A DNA stretch of 64,000 nt from Sphingomicrobium sp. XHP0239 (GTDB taxonomy: Bacteria > Pseudomonadota > Alphaproteobacteria > Sphingomonadales > Sphingomonadaceae): positions 186,001 through 250,000 of the forward strand of contig NZ_CP154608.1 in the NCBI RefSeq assembly GCF_039555325.1, given 5' to 3'. Position numbers and translations under genes: made by a program. Shown piece after piece: positions 16,069-25,823 of this stretch; position 1 is the first letter of the stretch; each line of letters begins with the position of its first letter. Under the pieces are notes generated by a model. That model was not told where the DNA came from and made no database searches. It worked only from the letters and a program-made list of their open reading frames with translations.

Positions 16069-18495
16069 TCAAGATTTTTGGGCGCGCTTGGTCTTGAGGC
16101 TCGGCGTCGCGGCGGCGGGATCGTCGGGCCAATGATGCTTGGGATAGCGGCCGCGCATTTCCTTGGCGACGTCGTTCCAGCTGCCCTTCCAGAAGCCGGG
16201 CAGATTGCGCGTCGTCTGGATCGGGCGGCCTGCGGGACTGGTCAGGCTGAGGACCAGCGGCGTGTCGCCGACCGTCGGGTGCCGTGTCAGGCCGTAGAGC
16301 GCCTGAACCCGGACCGTCACGGTCGGCCCCGCCTCGGCATCGTAATCGATGTCGTGACCGGTCCCGGCAGGGGTGGAAAAACGGCGTGGAGCGAGCCGAT
16401 CGATCGACTGCATCGCGGGATAGCCGAGCAACGTCTCGAGCGCCTGCCGGAGATGAGCGGGATCGAGCCGGTCGAGGCGGGTGACCTCTCCGAGCAGGGG
16501 GCCGAGCCAGTCCTCGCGCCGTTCGATCAGCGCGGCGTCGGACAGATCGGGGATCGACCCGTCGGCGCGGCGCGCATAGGCCGCACGGGTTCGCAGTAGG
16601 TCGGCAGCCCTGTCGAACGGTAGCGGGTCGAGGCCGTGTTTCGCGACGCCGTCGAGCAGTGCCTGTGCCAATTTGCCCGGATCGACCGCGCTGTCGCGAC
16701 CCGACGACAGGGCGATCCTCCCGAGCCGACTTCCCGACTTGGGAAGCGCCCTCCCGGTGGCGGGGTCGTAGCCGACATCCGCAAACGCCTCGATGCGCTC
16801 GGCGAACAACGTCTCGATCTCCGCTTCCTCGATCCGCGCGGCCGACAGGATCCGCGCGCCCGCCGCGGCGCCCGCCACTTCGCCAACCGCCAGCCAGTCG
16901 GCGCTCGACAGCGGGCTGGCGGGATCGAGGGTGAATCCCCGCCCCCCGACCGATTCCCAGCGGGTGCCGTCCGCGCCACGCCGCCGCGCGAGCCGGTCCG
17001 GGCAGGCGAGGGCGATGGCGGCGGCGATATGGGTGGCGGCGAGCCGTTCGGGGCAATCGATCCGCCGAAGCCATCCGCTCGCCAGCCCGAGCGCAGCCTT
17101 CGTTCGCGGCGAGCGATCGGACAGCGCGCGCCTCGCCCGCGCCTCGAGGTCTTCTCCCCGCCCGCCGAGCCCCCGCTCGCCCAGCAGTATCGCGGCCAGC
17201 GCGGCGCTTCCCGCCATGCCGCGCACGGCAGCGGCGAGCAGCATGTGCGCCAGCCGAGGTTCGAGCGGCAGCGCCGCGATCGCACGACCGTGACCGGTCA
17301 ACTGTCCACTCTCGAGCGCCCCCAGGTCTTCGAGCAGGCCTCTTGCCGCCGTGAGGGCCGCCGCGGGCGGGGGCGTCGCCAGCGGGAGCGCCGCGGGATC
17401 GCGCTCGCCCCACGTGAGGCTGGAGAGCAGCAGCGGCGCAAGGTCGGCGTCGAGGATTTCGGGCGGATCGTGCGGCGCCAATGCCGTATTCGCCGCCTCT
17501 TCCCACAGCCGGATCGCGGTGCCCGGACCCTGGCGTCCCGCGCGTCCCGCCCGCTGGGTGATCGCCGCGCGGCTGGCGCGTTCGGTGACGAGGCGGGTGA
17601 GACCAGCGCCCAGATCGAAGCGCGGCCGGCGCGCCAGCCCGCTGTCCACCACCGTTCGCACATCGTCGACCGTCACGCTGGTCTCCGCGATCGCACTTGC
17701 GAGGACGACCTTGCGTCGACCGGCGGGCGGCGGCGCGAGCGCGGCCCTTTGCGCGGCGGGATCGACCTGGCCGTGAAGCCGGTGGAGAATGGTGTCGGCC
17801 GGCAGCGCGCCGAGGGCATCGGCGGTGCGTTCGATCTCGCGTACGCCGGGAAGAAAGGCGAGGATCGATCCGCTTTCGGACGCGAGCGCCGCGCGGATGG
17901 CGACCGCGACCTGCGGCTCGATCGGGCGGGTCGGATCGCGGCCGATATGGCGAAGTTCCAGCGGGTGACTGCGCCCCTCGCTCTCGATCACGGGCGCATC
18001 GGGCAACAACGGTCGGAAGGCCTCCACGTCGAGCGTTGCGGACATCAGCAAAAGCCGCAGATCCTCGCGCAGCGCCGCACGGCTTTCCAGCGCGAGGGCA
18101 AGCGCGAGGTCGTTATCGAGGCTGCGTTCGTGGATTTCGTCGAACAGGACGGCGCCGACCCCCGGAAGATCGGGCTGCGCCTGGATCCGCGCGAGGAAGA
18201 CGCCGTGAGTCATCACCGTGATGCGGCTGCCGGGGCGGCTGTCGAGCCGCGTGGCATAGCCGATCGTCCGACCCGCCGGCTCTCCCGCCGCGCGCGCCAT
18301 ATAGTCGCCCGCCGCGCGCGCCGCGAGCCGTCGGGGGACCAGCAGCAGGATTTCGCCCTCGCACCAGTCGTCGTCGAGAAGCGCGGGCGCCACGCGGGTG
18401 GTCTTGCCCGCCCCGGGCGGCGCGATCAGGAGCGCGCAGCCCTGCTCCGCGAGCGCGGTGCGGACATCGGAAAGGACGGCGTCGATCGGAAGCAT
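16069..18495 (-). CDS. hrpB: ATP-dependent helicase HrpB
   Basis: An 808-residue DEAH-type helicase. Walker A is in PPGAGKTTRV (27-36), the DEIH box at 119-122 (LFDEIHERSLDND), the SAT motif in LLLMSATLDVEAF, and motif VI in QRAGRAGRQGPG. A helicase-associated HA2 region and the HrpB-specific C-terminal domain (SLTSPAGRPIQTTRNLPGFW) follow. The length matches HrpB. Its physiological substrate in bacteria is poorly known; RNA metabolism and stress roles are proposed. No neighbouring gene explains it further. Confidence 0.95.
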   Translation of the reverse strand: MLPIDAVLSDVRTALAEQGCALLIAPPGAGKTTRVAPALLDDDWCEGEILLLVPRRLAARAAGDYMARAAGEPAGRTIGYATRLDSRPGSRITVMTHGVFLARIQAQPDLPGVGAVLFDEIHERSLDNDLALALALESRAALREDLRLLLMSATLDVEAFRPLLPDAPVIESEGRSHPLELRHIGRDPTRPIEPQVAVAIRAALASESGSILAFLPGVREIERTADALGALPADTILHRLHGQVDPAAQRAALAPPPAGRRKVVLASAIAETSVTVDDVRTVVDSGLARRPRFDLGAGLTRLVTERASRAAITQRAGRAGRQGPGTAIRLWEEAANTALAPHDPPEILDADLAPLLLSSLTWGERDPAALPLATPPPAAALTAARGLLEDLGALESGQLTGHGRAIAALPLEPRLAHMLLAAAVRGMAGSAALAAILLGERGLGGRGEDLEARARRALSDRSPRTKAALGLASGWLRRIDCPERLAATHIAAAIALACPDRLARRRGADGTRWESVGGRGFTLDPASPLSSADWLAVGEVAGAAAGARILSAARIEEAEIETLFAERIEAFADVGYDPATGRALPKSGSRLGRIALSSGRDSAVDPGKLAQALLDGVAKHGLDPLPFDRAADLLRTRAAYARRADGSIPDLSDAALIERREDWLGPLLGEVTRLDRLDPAHLRQALETLLGYPAMQSIDRLAPRRFSTPAGTGHDIDYDAEAGPTVTVRVQALYGLTRHPTVGDTPLVLSLTSPAGRPIQTTRNLPGFWKGSWNDVAKEMRGRYPKHHWPDDPAAATPSLKTKRAQKS

Positions 18496-18582
18496 CGCGT
18501 CGCGGCTATGCCATGCGCGGGCGAGAGTGGCGAGGGCGAGGCGAACGGCTTGGCGCCCACCCGCACACGTAGATAGCGGCGT

Positions 18583-19194
18583 TCAGCGCAGCAGGCGGCG
18601 GCGCACTTCTTCCATGCTCAGCTTGTTGGCTTCCGCTTCGGGGTCCGCCGCGGTGAGAACGGCGGCCAGCCCGCGCAGCAATTGTTGCGAGCTTTCGAGA
18701 CGGGTCAGCGCGCGAGGATGTCGCATCACCACGATGGGGTCTTCGGCGAAGGTATCGAGAACGCGACCAAACTGCCGCTCGAGCAGCTGAAGCTCTTCCG
18801 CGATGCGCTCGTGAATGGGCAGGTTGCTCGGCAGGGCGAGATCGTTGGCGCGACGGCCGGGCGATTCGCCACGCCGATCGCCGAGCCGGCGATCGTCTTC
18901 CGAGGCCTCGATGATCTCGCGCATCGCGGTATGGGGAAGCCAGCGCGGCAGCTGGATGGTCTCGCGGAAATGAAGGCCTCGCTGCCGTCCTTCGCAGCGG
19001 ATGATGCGCGCCTCGACCCGCAAGTCGCCGCGAAGCAGCGTGACCAGTCCCAATTCGGGCAGGTCGTTGCCCTCGATCAAGGCGCCGCTCTCGGACAGAT
19101 TGCGCACCACGACATCGCGTGTGACGTCGCCCGCGCGCTCCAGCTTGGCCTTCAGAAAGGTCCCGGAGCGTTCGGCTATTCGGGTGCGATCCAT
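18583..19194 (-). CDS. PilZ domain protein
   Basis: The product carries an N-terminal PilZ-like beta-barrel (about residues 1-90): MDRTRIAERSGTFLKAKLER, VVRNLSESGALIEGNDLPEL and ARIIRCEGRQRGLHF. The RxxxR and D/NxSxxG c-di-GMP motifs are recognisable (E-R-x-G and N-L-S-E-S-G), though the first is degenerate, so c-di-GMP binding is plausible but not certain. The C-terminal ~100 residues are helical and unrecognised. I use ATG 19194; in-frame starts at 19212-19218 and a GTG at 19239 would add a few residues and none has a strong ribosome-binding site. Confidence 0.7.
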   Translation of the reverse strand: MDRTRIAERSGTFLKAKLERAGDVTRDVVVRNLSESGALIEGNDLPELGLVTLLRGDLRVEARIIRCEGRQRGLHFRETIQLPRWLPHTAMREIIEASEDDRRLGDRRGESPGRRANDLALPSNLPIHERIAEELQLLERQFGRVLDTFAEDPIVVMRHPRALTRLESSQQLLRGLAAVLTAADPEAEANKLSMEEVRRRLLR

Positions 19195-19283
19195 CGGTAC
19201 CACGGCCATCATCATGCAAGGCGCGATAGCCGCCGTCACCTCACCGGGAGGTTGTTATTTGGTCCGTTTCGGACCGAATCGGA

Positions 19284-20294
19284 TCAGTAGGCGCGTGCCA
19301 CCGCGAATTCGGCGGCCTCGATCATGGCACGATGCGCGGCGCTGTCGGGAAAGGCGGACAGCGCGTCGATGGCGCGGCGCGCATAACCGCGCGCGCTCTC
19401 GAGCGTGTCGTCGAGCGCGTTTGTGTCTCGCATCAGGCGCACGGCGTGTGCGAGGTCCGCGTCGCTCGACCGGTCGCCCTGCATCGCGGCCTTCCAGAAG
19501 GCGCGGTCCGCCTCGTCCCCGCGTGCGTGAGCAAGGATCACGGGCAGCGTCATCTTGCCGTCCCGAAAGTCGTCGCCCAACCCCTTGCCCATCGTTTCCT
19601 CGTCGGAGGAATAGTCGATCGCGTCGTCGACGAGCTGGAAGGCGATCCCGAGGTTGCGGCCATAGCTTTCGAGCGCGCTTTCGGCCTTTTCGCCCGCTTC
19701 GGCCACGACAGGGCTGACCTGGCAGGCGGCGGAGAAGAGCGCGGCGGTCTTGGCACCGATGATCCGCAGATACTCCTCCTCGCCAGTGGCGATCTGGCGC
19801 TGCGCGGTCAGTTGGTCGACCTCGCCCTCCGCGATCACAGCGCTGGCGTTGCTGAGGATCTTGAGCACCTTGAGACTGCCGTCCTCGACCATCAGTTCGA
19901 ATGCGCGGCTGAACAGGAAATCGCCGACCAGCACGCTCGCAGGGTTCCCGTAGACGAGGTTGGCGGCGGTCTTGCCCCGGCGCATCGCGCTGCCGTCGAC
20001 GACATCGTCGTGAAGCAACGTGGCGGTATGGATGAACTCGACCGCGGCGGCGAGCTTGTGATGCCGCGTGCCGGGATAGTCGAGCAGTCGCGCGGCCGCG
20101 AGCGTGAGAAGCGGGCGCAGCCGCTTGCCGCCACCCGCGATGAGGTGCCCCGCAAGCTCGGGGATCAGCGCGACCTTCGATTGCATGCGATGGAGGATGA
20201 TCGCGTTGACCGCGTTCATGTCGTCCGCAACGAGCGACAACAGCGGGGCGAGCGACGGCGCGGCGTCGCCGCGAAGGGAAGTGACCGAGGACAT
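19284..20294 (-). CDS. ispB: Polyprenyl (octaprenyl-type) diphosphate synthase
   Basis: A 336-residue trans-prenyltransferase supplying the ubiquinone side chain. Both Asp-rich motifs are present: LLHDDVVDGSAMRRGK (first, DDxxD) and FQLVDDAIDYSSDEE (second). GGGKRLRPLLTL near residue 60 binds diphosphate. The start at 20294 has AGGA nine bases upstream. The short residues after the first DDxxD fit a long-chain (C40-C50) enzyme, but chain length is not provable by eye. It could equally be called solanesyl/decaprenyl synthase. A 6-bp stem hairpin lies after the stop (19261-19275) but lacks a U tract. Confidence 0.9.
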   Translation of the reverse strand: MSSVTSLRGDAAPSLAPLLSLVADDMNAVNAIILHRMQSKVALIPELAGHLIAGGGKRLRPLLTLAAARLLDYPGTRHHKLAAAVEFIHTATLLHDDVVDGSAMRRGKTAANLVYGNPASVLVGDFLFSRAFELMVEDGSLKVLKILSNASAVIAEGEVDQLTAQRQIATGEEEYLRIIGAKTAALFSAACQVSPVVAEAGEKAESALESYGRNLGIAFQLVDDAIDYSSDEETMGKGLGDDFRDGKMTLPVILAHARGDEADRAFWKAAMQGDRSSDADLAHAVRLMRDTNALDDTLESARGYARRAIDALSAFPDSAAHRAMIEAAEFAVARAY

Positions 20295-20305
20295 GGGCGG
20301 CGTTC

Positions 20306-21328
20306 CTAGCGTGATGCGTCCGCTAGCGGAAGCGCGGGGATCGAGCGTTCGGTTAGGGATGGCATCAGCTCCGGCGGGATCGGCAAGTCGAACAACCAGA
20401 AATACATTCCGAGGCGCGCGGAGGCCTTGCGGCCGGGCGGTAGGCTGCTCCAGCCGTGCTCCATTCCTGCGATTTCCCAATAAGCGAAATGGCGATTTCC
20501 TGCCTCGCGAAGCCCATCGACGAGGCGTCGTGCGCTCGCTACCGGTACGCTATCGAAATCCTGCTCCCCATGAACGATCAGTAGTGGAACGCGGTTATCC
20601 GCGAGCGGCGCGATCAGCCGCGAATGGAGGCGGCTGTCCCATGTGGCCGGGCTTTCGCCATTCCACCGACCGACGCGACTGAGATGGTCGGCGATTCGCG
20701 TGAAGTCGGCGCGCAGGTCGGCCAGGCAGGCAGGCCGGTCGCTAGTCGTTTCTTCGGGACAGACCCAAAAATCTTCGAAGTGCTCGGCCATCGTGAAACC
20801 GCCGCCCATTGCTCCCAGAACCGCGCGTGTCGTCGTCGGACGGTAGGAGAGCAGTTGTGCGCCGATATCGCCGCCGTCCGACCACCCCCATAGATAGAGA
20901 TCGCCATTCCACCAGTCGGCTTGCGCCCCAAGATGCTGCAGAACGCGCAGGTGATCGGCCACTCGGTTGGCAATAGTGTAATGCCGATGGAATTCGTCGC
21001 TGCAGGTCAACGCATCGAAAAAGTCGGCAGTTGGATCGACGCCCGGCTTCTCGATCTGCAATCGGGCGTAGCGGAACGGCGCGTCGGGACCGGGTCGGTA
21101 GAAGCTGCGTCCTCTTTCGCGCAACTGCCCGACACACCCCGAACCGTCGATCATCAGCAGGATCGGAACGTTGGATCCGTCGGCTGGCCAGTCGAGGTAG
21201 AATTGGATGTTTCTCTGATCGATCCCGACGATCCGATGGGTCTCCTCGTAGATCCAGCGATCTTCAGATTGGGCTGCAGCCGGCAACGCAAGCAGGGCCG
21301 CGATCGACAGAAGCAGGAGGCGCATCAT
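20306..21328 (-). CDS. Secreted alpha/beta-hydrolase-like protein
   Basis: A 340-residue protein with a cleavable signal peptide (MMRLLLLSIAALLALPAAAQ, cleavage after A-A-Q). The mature part reads like an alpha/beta hydrolase: LLMIDGSGCVG near the oxyanion region, a nucleophile elbow LWGWSDGGDIG (G-x-S-x-G form), VPLLIVHGEQDFDSVPV with an acidic residue, and a late EHGWSS histidine that could complete the triad. The periplasmic substrate is unknown. Its start overlaps the stop of the histidine kinase gene upstream by four bases (ATGA), suggesting coupled translation. Confidence 0.75.
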   Translation of the reverse strand: MMRLLLLSIAALLALPAAAQSEDRWIYEETHRIVGIDQRNIQFYLDWPADGSNVPILLMIDGSGCVGQLRERGRSFYRPGPDAPFRYARLQIEKPGVDPTADFFDALTCSDEFHRHYTIANRVADHLRVLQHLGAQADWWNGDLYLWGWSDGGDIGAQLLSYRPTTTRAVLGAMGGGFTMAEHFEDFWVCPEETTSDRPACLADLRADFTRIADHLSRVGRWNGESPATWDSRLHSRLIAPLADNRVPLLIVHGEQDFDSVPVASARRLVDGLREAGNRHFAYWEIAGMEHGWSSLPPGRKASARLGMYFWLFDLPIPPELMPSLTERSIPALPLADASR

Positions 21329-22761
21329 GGGCCCGGCGATGCCGAAGGCGCGGCGGGGAGCGAGAGGCGGGCGAGGAGGCCGCCCAGGTCCTCGCTCTCC
21401 GACAGCGCGACGTCGCCGCCGTAGATTTGCGCCACGTCGCGCACGATGGCGAGGCCGAGCCCGGTGCCGGGCTTGCCGGTGGTGTCGAGGCGGGCGCCGC
21501 GCGCGAAGATGGCGTCGCGTTCGGCTTCGGGGATGCCCGGTCCATCGTCCTCGATCATGATGTCGACCATCGGCGCCGAATGCTCGACGGTGACGAACAC
21601 CCGGCCGCCCCCATATTTGGCGGCATTCTCGATGAGGTTGCCGAGCATTTCATCGAGATCCTGCCGCTCGACGCGCGCGGCGACCTCGCGATCGCCCGTT
21701 ACGTCGACGGTGACGCCGTCGTAGAGCCGGGTGACGGCGCGTTCGATGGTGACGACGCTTTTGGCGACGTTCGAGCGGGCCTGCGCACTGGCGCGGCGCC
21801 CGATCGCGCGGGCGCGGGCGAGATGGTGATCGACCTGGCGACGCATGACGCTCGCCTCGCGGCAGACGAGCTGGTCCAGCTCGCTGTCGCCCGCGGTCGC
21901 GGCGTTGGTGATGACGGTCAGCGGGGTCTTCAGCGCGTGCGCGAGATTGCCGGCGTGGCGGCGCGCTTCCTCGGCCTGCGCCTCGCTGTGCGCGAGCAGT
22001 TCGTTGATCTCGTCGACGAGCGGATGGATCTCGCGCGGGAAATCCTCGTCGACCCGCTGGCGTGCACCGGTGCGGATCGCCACCACCTCGTCGCGCACGC
22101 GGCGCAGCGGCCACAGGCCATAGACTGTCTGCAACGCCGCCATGATGATCAGCCCGAGCGCCAGGACCGCGAACGACCAGCCGAGCGTCGAGCGAAGCTG
22201 CGCGATCTGCGCGTCCAGTTCCTCGCGGCTTTCGGCGACCTGGAAGCGCAGCCGGGCGTCGCTTCCGGGCAGGATGATGTCGCGTTCGGCGATGCGGAGG
22301 GGTTCGTCCTCGAATTCGTAACTGTTGCGATAATGGACGTCGAGATCGTCGTGGCGAACCGACGGGTCGAGCCGACGGTCCCACAGGGAAGGCGAAGGCA
22401 GGGGCTGATAGCCCTCTCCGCTGATCTGGTAGTAGAGCCCGCTGTAGAGCTCGACCACGCGCTGGTCGGTGATTTCGCGGGTCAGCGCGATTTCGTCGAA
22501 ACTGTTGATCTCCGCCGCGGTGATGAGCGCATTCAGCTTGCGCTCCAGATCGCGGTCGAAATTGTCGATGACGGTATCGGTCAGCACCCGGTCGAGCGCG
22601 AACCCGCCCAACGACAGCAGCACGACGATCCACAGCGCCGCGATCACGATCATGCGGCGGGTCAGCGACTGGCGATGCTGACCTTCCCGCGCCGGTTCGA
22701 CCCCGGAAAGATCGGGGGACGCGTCGCCCGCCGAAGCGGGAGGCGGATCAACCCTCGACAC
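21325..22761 (-). CDS. Sensor histidine kinase (two-component)
   Basis: A 478-residue membrane sensor. TM1 is at about 37-55 and TM2 at about 193-212, bracketing a ~135-residue periplasmic sensor. A HAMP-like linker and the phospho-acceptor helix follow, with His 275 in NLAHALKTPLTVI. The ATP-binding domain shows N (LIENAAKYGG), G1 (IEDDGPGIP) and G2 (GTGLGLAIV) boxes. It partners with the OmpR-type regulator just upstream (14-nt overlap), forming a PhoQ/PhoP-like pair. The stimulus is unknown, although a PepSY-type protein begins the group. Confidence 0.92.
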   Translation of the reverse strand: MSRVDPPPASAGDASPDLSGVEPAREGQHRQSLTRRMIVIAALWIVVLLSLGGFALDRVLTDTVIDNFDRDLERKLNALITAAEINSFDEIALTREITDQRVVELYSGLYYQISGEGYQPLPSPSLWDRRLDPSVRHDDLDVHYRNSYEFEDEPLRIAERDIILPGSDARLRFQVAESREELDAQIAQLRSTLGWSFAVLALGLIIMAALQTVYGLWPLRRVRDEVVAIRTGARQRVDEDFPREIHPLVDEINELLAHSEAQAEEARRHAGNLAHALKTPLTVITNAATAGDSELDQLVCREASVMRRQVDHHLARARAIGRRASAQARSNVAKSVVTIERAVTRLYDGVTVDVTGDREVAARVERQDLDEMLGNLIENAAKYGGGRVFVTVEHSAPMVDIMIEDDGPGIPEAERDAIFARGARLDTTGKPGTGLGLAIVRDVAQIYGGDVALSESEDLGGLLARLSLPAAPSASPGP

Positions 22762-23425
22762 GTTCCTCGGGATCTTCGAGACTGTAGCCCAGCCCGCGGA
22801 TCGTCGTAATCGTCTCGGCGCCCAGCTTCTTGCGGATACGCGTGACGAACACTTCGATCGTGTTCGAATCGCGGTCGAAATCCTGGTCGTAGATATGTTC
22901 GATCAGTTCGGTGCGGCTGACGACCTTGCCCTTGTGGTGCATCAGGTAGGAGAGGAGCTTGTATTCCTGCGCGGTCAGCTTGACCGGTTCGCCTTCCTTG
23001 GTGACCTTCCCCGAACGGGTGTCGAGGCGGATGTCGCCCGCTTCCAGCACGCTCGAGGCATGGCCCGCCGAACGACGGATGAGCGCGCGCAGACGGGCAA
23101 TCAGTTCCTCGGACTGGAACGGCTTGGCGAGATAGTCGTCGGCACCCGCGTCGAGGCCGGCGACCTTGTCGGACCAGCTGTCGCGCGCGGTAAGGACGAG
23201 GACCGGCATGTCGCGATCCGCCTTGCGCCATTTGTTGAGGATGGTCAGTCCGTCCATTTCCGGAAGGCCCAGATCCAAGACGACCGCATCGTAGCTCTCG
23301 GTCTCGCCGAGGAAATGACCGTCCACCCCGTCGGTCGACAGATCGACCGCATAGCCCGCGCCTTCCAGCGTGGACCGAAGTTGCTGGCCCAGATTGGGTT
23401 CGTCCTCGACGATCAGAATGCGCAT
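22748..23425 (-). CDS. OmpR/PhoB-family response regulator
   Basis: A 225-residue regulator starting MRILIVEDEPNLG. The receiver domain has acidic pocket E7-D8-E9 and phospho-acceptor D51 (VVLDLGLPEMDG), Thr in VLTARDSW and Lys in YLAKPFQSEEL. The C-terminal winged helix ends with DSNTIEVFVTRIRKKLG and TIRGLGYSLE. I use the ATG at 23425, which gives the canonical receiver start, although an ATG nine codons upstream exists. It overlaps the kinase gene by 14 bases and is expected to be phosphorylated by it. Confidence 0.93.
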   Translation of the reverse strand: MRILIVEDEPNLGQQLRSTLEGAGYAVDLSTDGVDGHFLGETESYDAVVLDLGLPEMDGLTILNKWRKADRDMPVLVLTARDSWSDKVAGLDAGADDYLAKPFQSEELIARLRALIRRSAGHASSVLEAGDIRLDTRSGKVTKEGEPVKLTAQEYKLLSYLMHHKGKVVSRTELIEHIYDQDFDRDSNTIEVFVTRIRKKLGAETITTIRGLGYSLEDPEERVEG

Positions 23426-23513
23426 GATTTTCCCCGATGTTCCGCGTGTCATTGCAGGCTCAACACGTCATGGCAGGAAGGGTTGCGCGGCGCCAGTCGG
23501 CTCGTTGCGCCGT

Positions 23514-23876
23514 CTAGCGGCCCGACGTCCCGACGACGCGGCCCGAACGGGGATCGACGTCGATCCAGACGAGGCGCCCCTCGCGCACGAACTTCAATCG
23601 GTAGAGAGCGCCGTTGCTCTCCGCACCGAGATACTCGTAACCGCGCATGCGCGGCACCACCTGTCGTTCGACGGAGCGGAGCGACATGCGCTGGCCGCGG
23701 CGATTCTGTTCGAACGCGCGATCCTGGTCGTCGCGGAAGCTGTTGACCTGCGGCGGACGCGCACGGTCGCGCTCGGCGGCCGGTGGCGTTTCGGGCGCGA
23801 TCGAGGGGAAAGCGGTTGCGGGCGCAATCGCGAGCATGGCCGCAATCGCGGCGATAGGGGCAAGGTATGGACGCAT
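23514..23876 (-). CDS. PepSY-like periplasmic protein
   Basis: A 120-residue exported protein: MRPYLAPIAAIAAMLAIAPA is a signal peptide, followed by a Pro/Arg-rich segment and a C-terminal PepSY-like fold (MSLRSVERQVVPRMRGYEYL, then YRLKFVREGRLVWIDVDP). The start is the ATG at 23876; a GTG two codons upstream is also in frame. PepSY proteins often act as periplasmic inhibitors or modulators. Its location directly upstream of the response regulator/kinase pair on the same strand suggests a role in that signalling unit. Confidence 0.75.
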   Translation of the reverse strand: MRPYLAPIAAIAAMLAIAPATAFPSIAPETPPAAERDRARPPQVNSFRDDQDRAFEQNRRGQRMSLRSVERQVVPRMRGYEYLGAESNGALYRLKFVREGRLVWIDVDPRSGRVVGTSGR

Positions 23877-24004
23877 GGACACGATCTCTTTCTTGCGACC
23901 CTTCTAGGAAGAAAGCATTGAATAACCCATGAATATCGGTTTCGCGCGGCGTTCAGGAAGAATGGGTGACGAAAGCGGTCCGAAACGCTACGCGCTGTGA
24001 CATT

Positions 24005-25786
24005 ATGGCACCACCGATCCTCAGCCTCGAAGACGTCCGCCTGCACCATGGCGACGGCATCCTGTTCCAGGACCTCACCCTGCACGTCGGTCCGCGCGAC
24101 CGACTGGCGCTGATCGGTCGCAACGGCGCGGGCAAGACGACCCTGTTCCGCGCCATCATGGGCGATCTGGAACTGGACGGCGGCAGCCGCACAGTCATGC
24201 CGGGCGTCAACATCGTCTGGCTGGAACAGGATCCCGACATGAGCGGTCATGCCAGCCTGCTCGACTGGGCGATCAGCGGCGATCGCGCGCCCGCCCAGCA
24301 CAAGATCGAGGCGATCGCCGACCAGATGGGCATCGACCTCACGCGCGAGGCGCGCACCGCCAGCGGCGGCGAACGACGCCGCGCCGCCCTTTCGCGCGCG
24401 CTGGCGAGCGAGCCCGACCTGTTGCTCCTCGACGAGCCGACCAACCACCTCGATCTTGGCGCGATCGAATGGCTCGAAAGCTGGCTCGCGCGCTACAACG
24501 GCGCGTTCGTCGCGATCAGCCACGATCGCGCCTTCCTCAAACGTCTCACGACGAGTTGCATCTGGCTCGACCGCCGGACGTTGCGGCGGGCGGAGATCGG
24601 CTATGGCGGGTTCGACAAATGGACCGAGGAAGTGCTGGAGGAAGACCGTCGGCGGCTCGAGAAGCTCGACGAGAAACTGCGCCAGGAGACCGAATGGCTG
24701 CACCGCGGCGTGACCGCGCGCCGCAAGCGCAACCAGGGACGGCTTCGCCACCTGTTCGAACTGCGCGCCCAAAGCGCGGCGATGATCGGCATGCAGGGCA
24801 CGGCCAATCTCGCGCTCGCCAAGGACGAGGTGAAATCCAAGGTCGTGATCGAGGCGAAGGGCGTGACCAAGTCCTTCGACGACCGTCCGATCATCGACGA
24901 TTTCACGCTAACCATCCAGCGCGGCGACCGGATCGGAATCGTCGGAGCGAACGGCGCGGGCAAGACGACCTTGCTGAAACTGCTGACCGGCGAACTGGAC
25001 CCCAACGAGGGGAAGATCAGCCAGTCGAAGACGCTGTCCGGGATCATCGTCGACCAGCAGCGCAAGTTGCTCGATCCTGCCAAGAAGGTGCGCGACATCC
25101 TCGCCGAGGGCGGCGACTGGATCGAGGTCCGCGGACACAAACGGCACATCAAGGGCTATCTGAAGGAATTCCTGTTCGATCCCGAACTGTCCGAGGCGCT
25201 GATCGGCACCTTGTCGGGGGGCGAGCGGCACCGGCTGTTACTGGCCCGCGAATTCGCGCGCGAATCGAACCTGCTCGTGCTCGACGAACCGACCAACGAT
25301 CTCGATATGGAGACGCTCGATCTCCTGCAGGAGGTTATCTCCGACTATGAGGGGACGGTCCTGCTGGTCAGCCACGACCGCGACTTTCTCGACCGGACGG
25401 TGACGATCACGTTGGGCCTCGACGGATCGGGCAAGGTCGACGTGGTCGCGGGCGGCTACGAGGACTGGGCCAAGCGGCGCACCCGTCGCGGCCCGGCCAA
25501 GGCGAAGGCGAAACCCGAGGCGGCAAAGGACGAGGCGCCCTCCACCGCGCCGACGAAGCTCTCCTACAAGGACCAGCGCGACTTCGACCGGCTCCCGGCC
25601 GAAATCGAACGGATCGAGCGCGAGATCGAGAAGGCGGAGGCCGCGATGGCCGACCCCGACCTGTTCACGAAGGATCCCGATCGCTTCGCCAAACTGAACG
25701 CGCTGCTCGAACAGCGGCGCGACGAAAAGGAAGCGGCCGAAGAACGCTGGCTCGAGGTCGCCGAGATGGCGGAGGAACTGGGGTAG
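24005..25786 (+). CDS. uup: ABC-F family ATPase (Uup-like)
   Basis: A 593-residue soluble protein with two ABC ATPase domains. Domain 1 has Walker A GRNGAGKTT (38-46), signature ASGGERRRAAL and Walker B DLLLLDEPTNHLD. Domain 2 has Walker A GANGAGKTT (about 314), signature LSGGERHRLLL and Walker B LLVLDEPTNDLD. A linker rich in charged helices joins them, and a C-terminal coiled coil (KLSYKDQRDFDRLPAEIERI to the end) is the hallmark of Uup, which acts on DNA branched structures and ribosomes. There are no membrane segments, so it is not a transporter. Confidence 0.93.
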   Translation: MAPPILSLEDVRLHHGDGILFQDLTLHVGPRDRLALIGRNGAGKTTLFRAIMGDLELDGGSRTVMPGVNIVWLEQDPDMSGHASLLDWAISGDRAPAQHKIEAIADQMGIDLTREARTASGGERRRAALSRALASEPDLLLLDEPTNHLDLGAIEWLESWLARYNGAFVAISHDRAFLKRLTTSCIWLDRRTLRRAEIGYGGFDKWTEEVLEEDRRRLEKLDEKLRQETEWLHRGVTARRKRNQGRLRHLFELRAQSAAMIGMQGTANLALAKDEVKSKVVIEAKGVTKSFDDRPIIDDFTLTIQRGDRIGIVGANGAGKTTLLKLLTGELDPNEGKISQSKTLSGIIVDQQRKLLDPAKKVRDILAEGGDWIEVRGHKRHIKGYLKEFLFDPELSEALIGTLSGGERHRLLLAREFARESNLLVLDEPTNDLDMETLDLLQEVISDYEGTVLLVSHDRDFLDRTVTITLGLDGSGKVDVVAGGYEDWAKRRTRRGPAKAKAKPEAAKDEAPSTAPTKLSYKDQRDFDRLPAEIERIEREIEKAEAAMADPDLFTKDPDRFAKLNALLEQRRDEKEAAEERWLEVAEMAEELG

Positions 25787-25823
25787 GGCCGCAACCGTCA
25801 CCGCCCGCGATTGTTACAGTTAC

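Noticed and set aside
16636..18576. Long plus-strand open frame antisense to hrpB
   Set aside because: It lies entirely over hrpB, whose motifs are complete; the alternative product is low-complexity Arg/Gly.
19261..19275. 6-bp hairpin between the polyprenyl synthase and the PilZ gene
   Set aside because: The stem is perfect (GGTCCG-TTT-CGGACC) but the minus strand has no T-run after it, so I do not call it a terminator.
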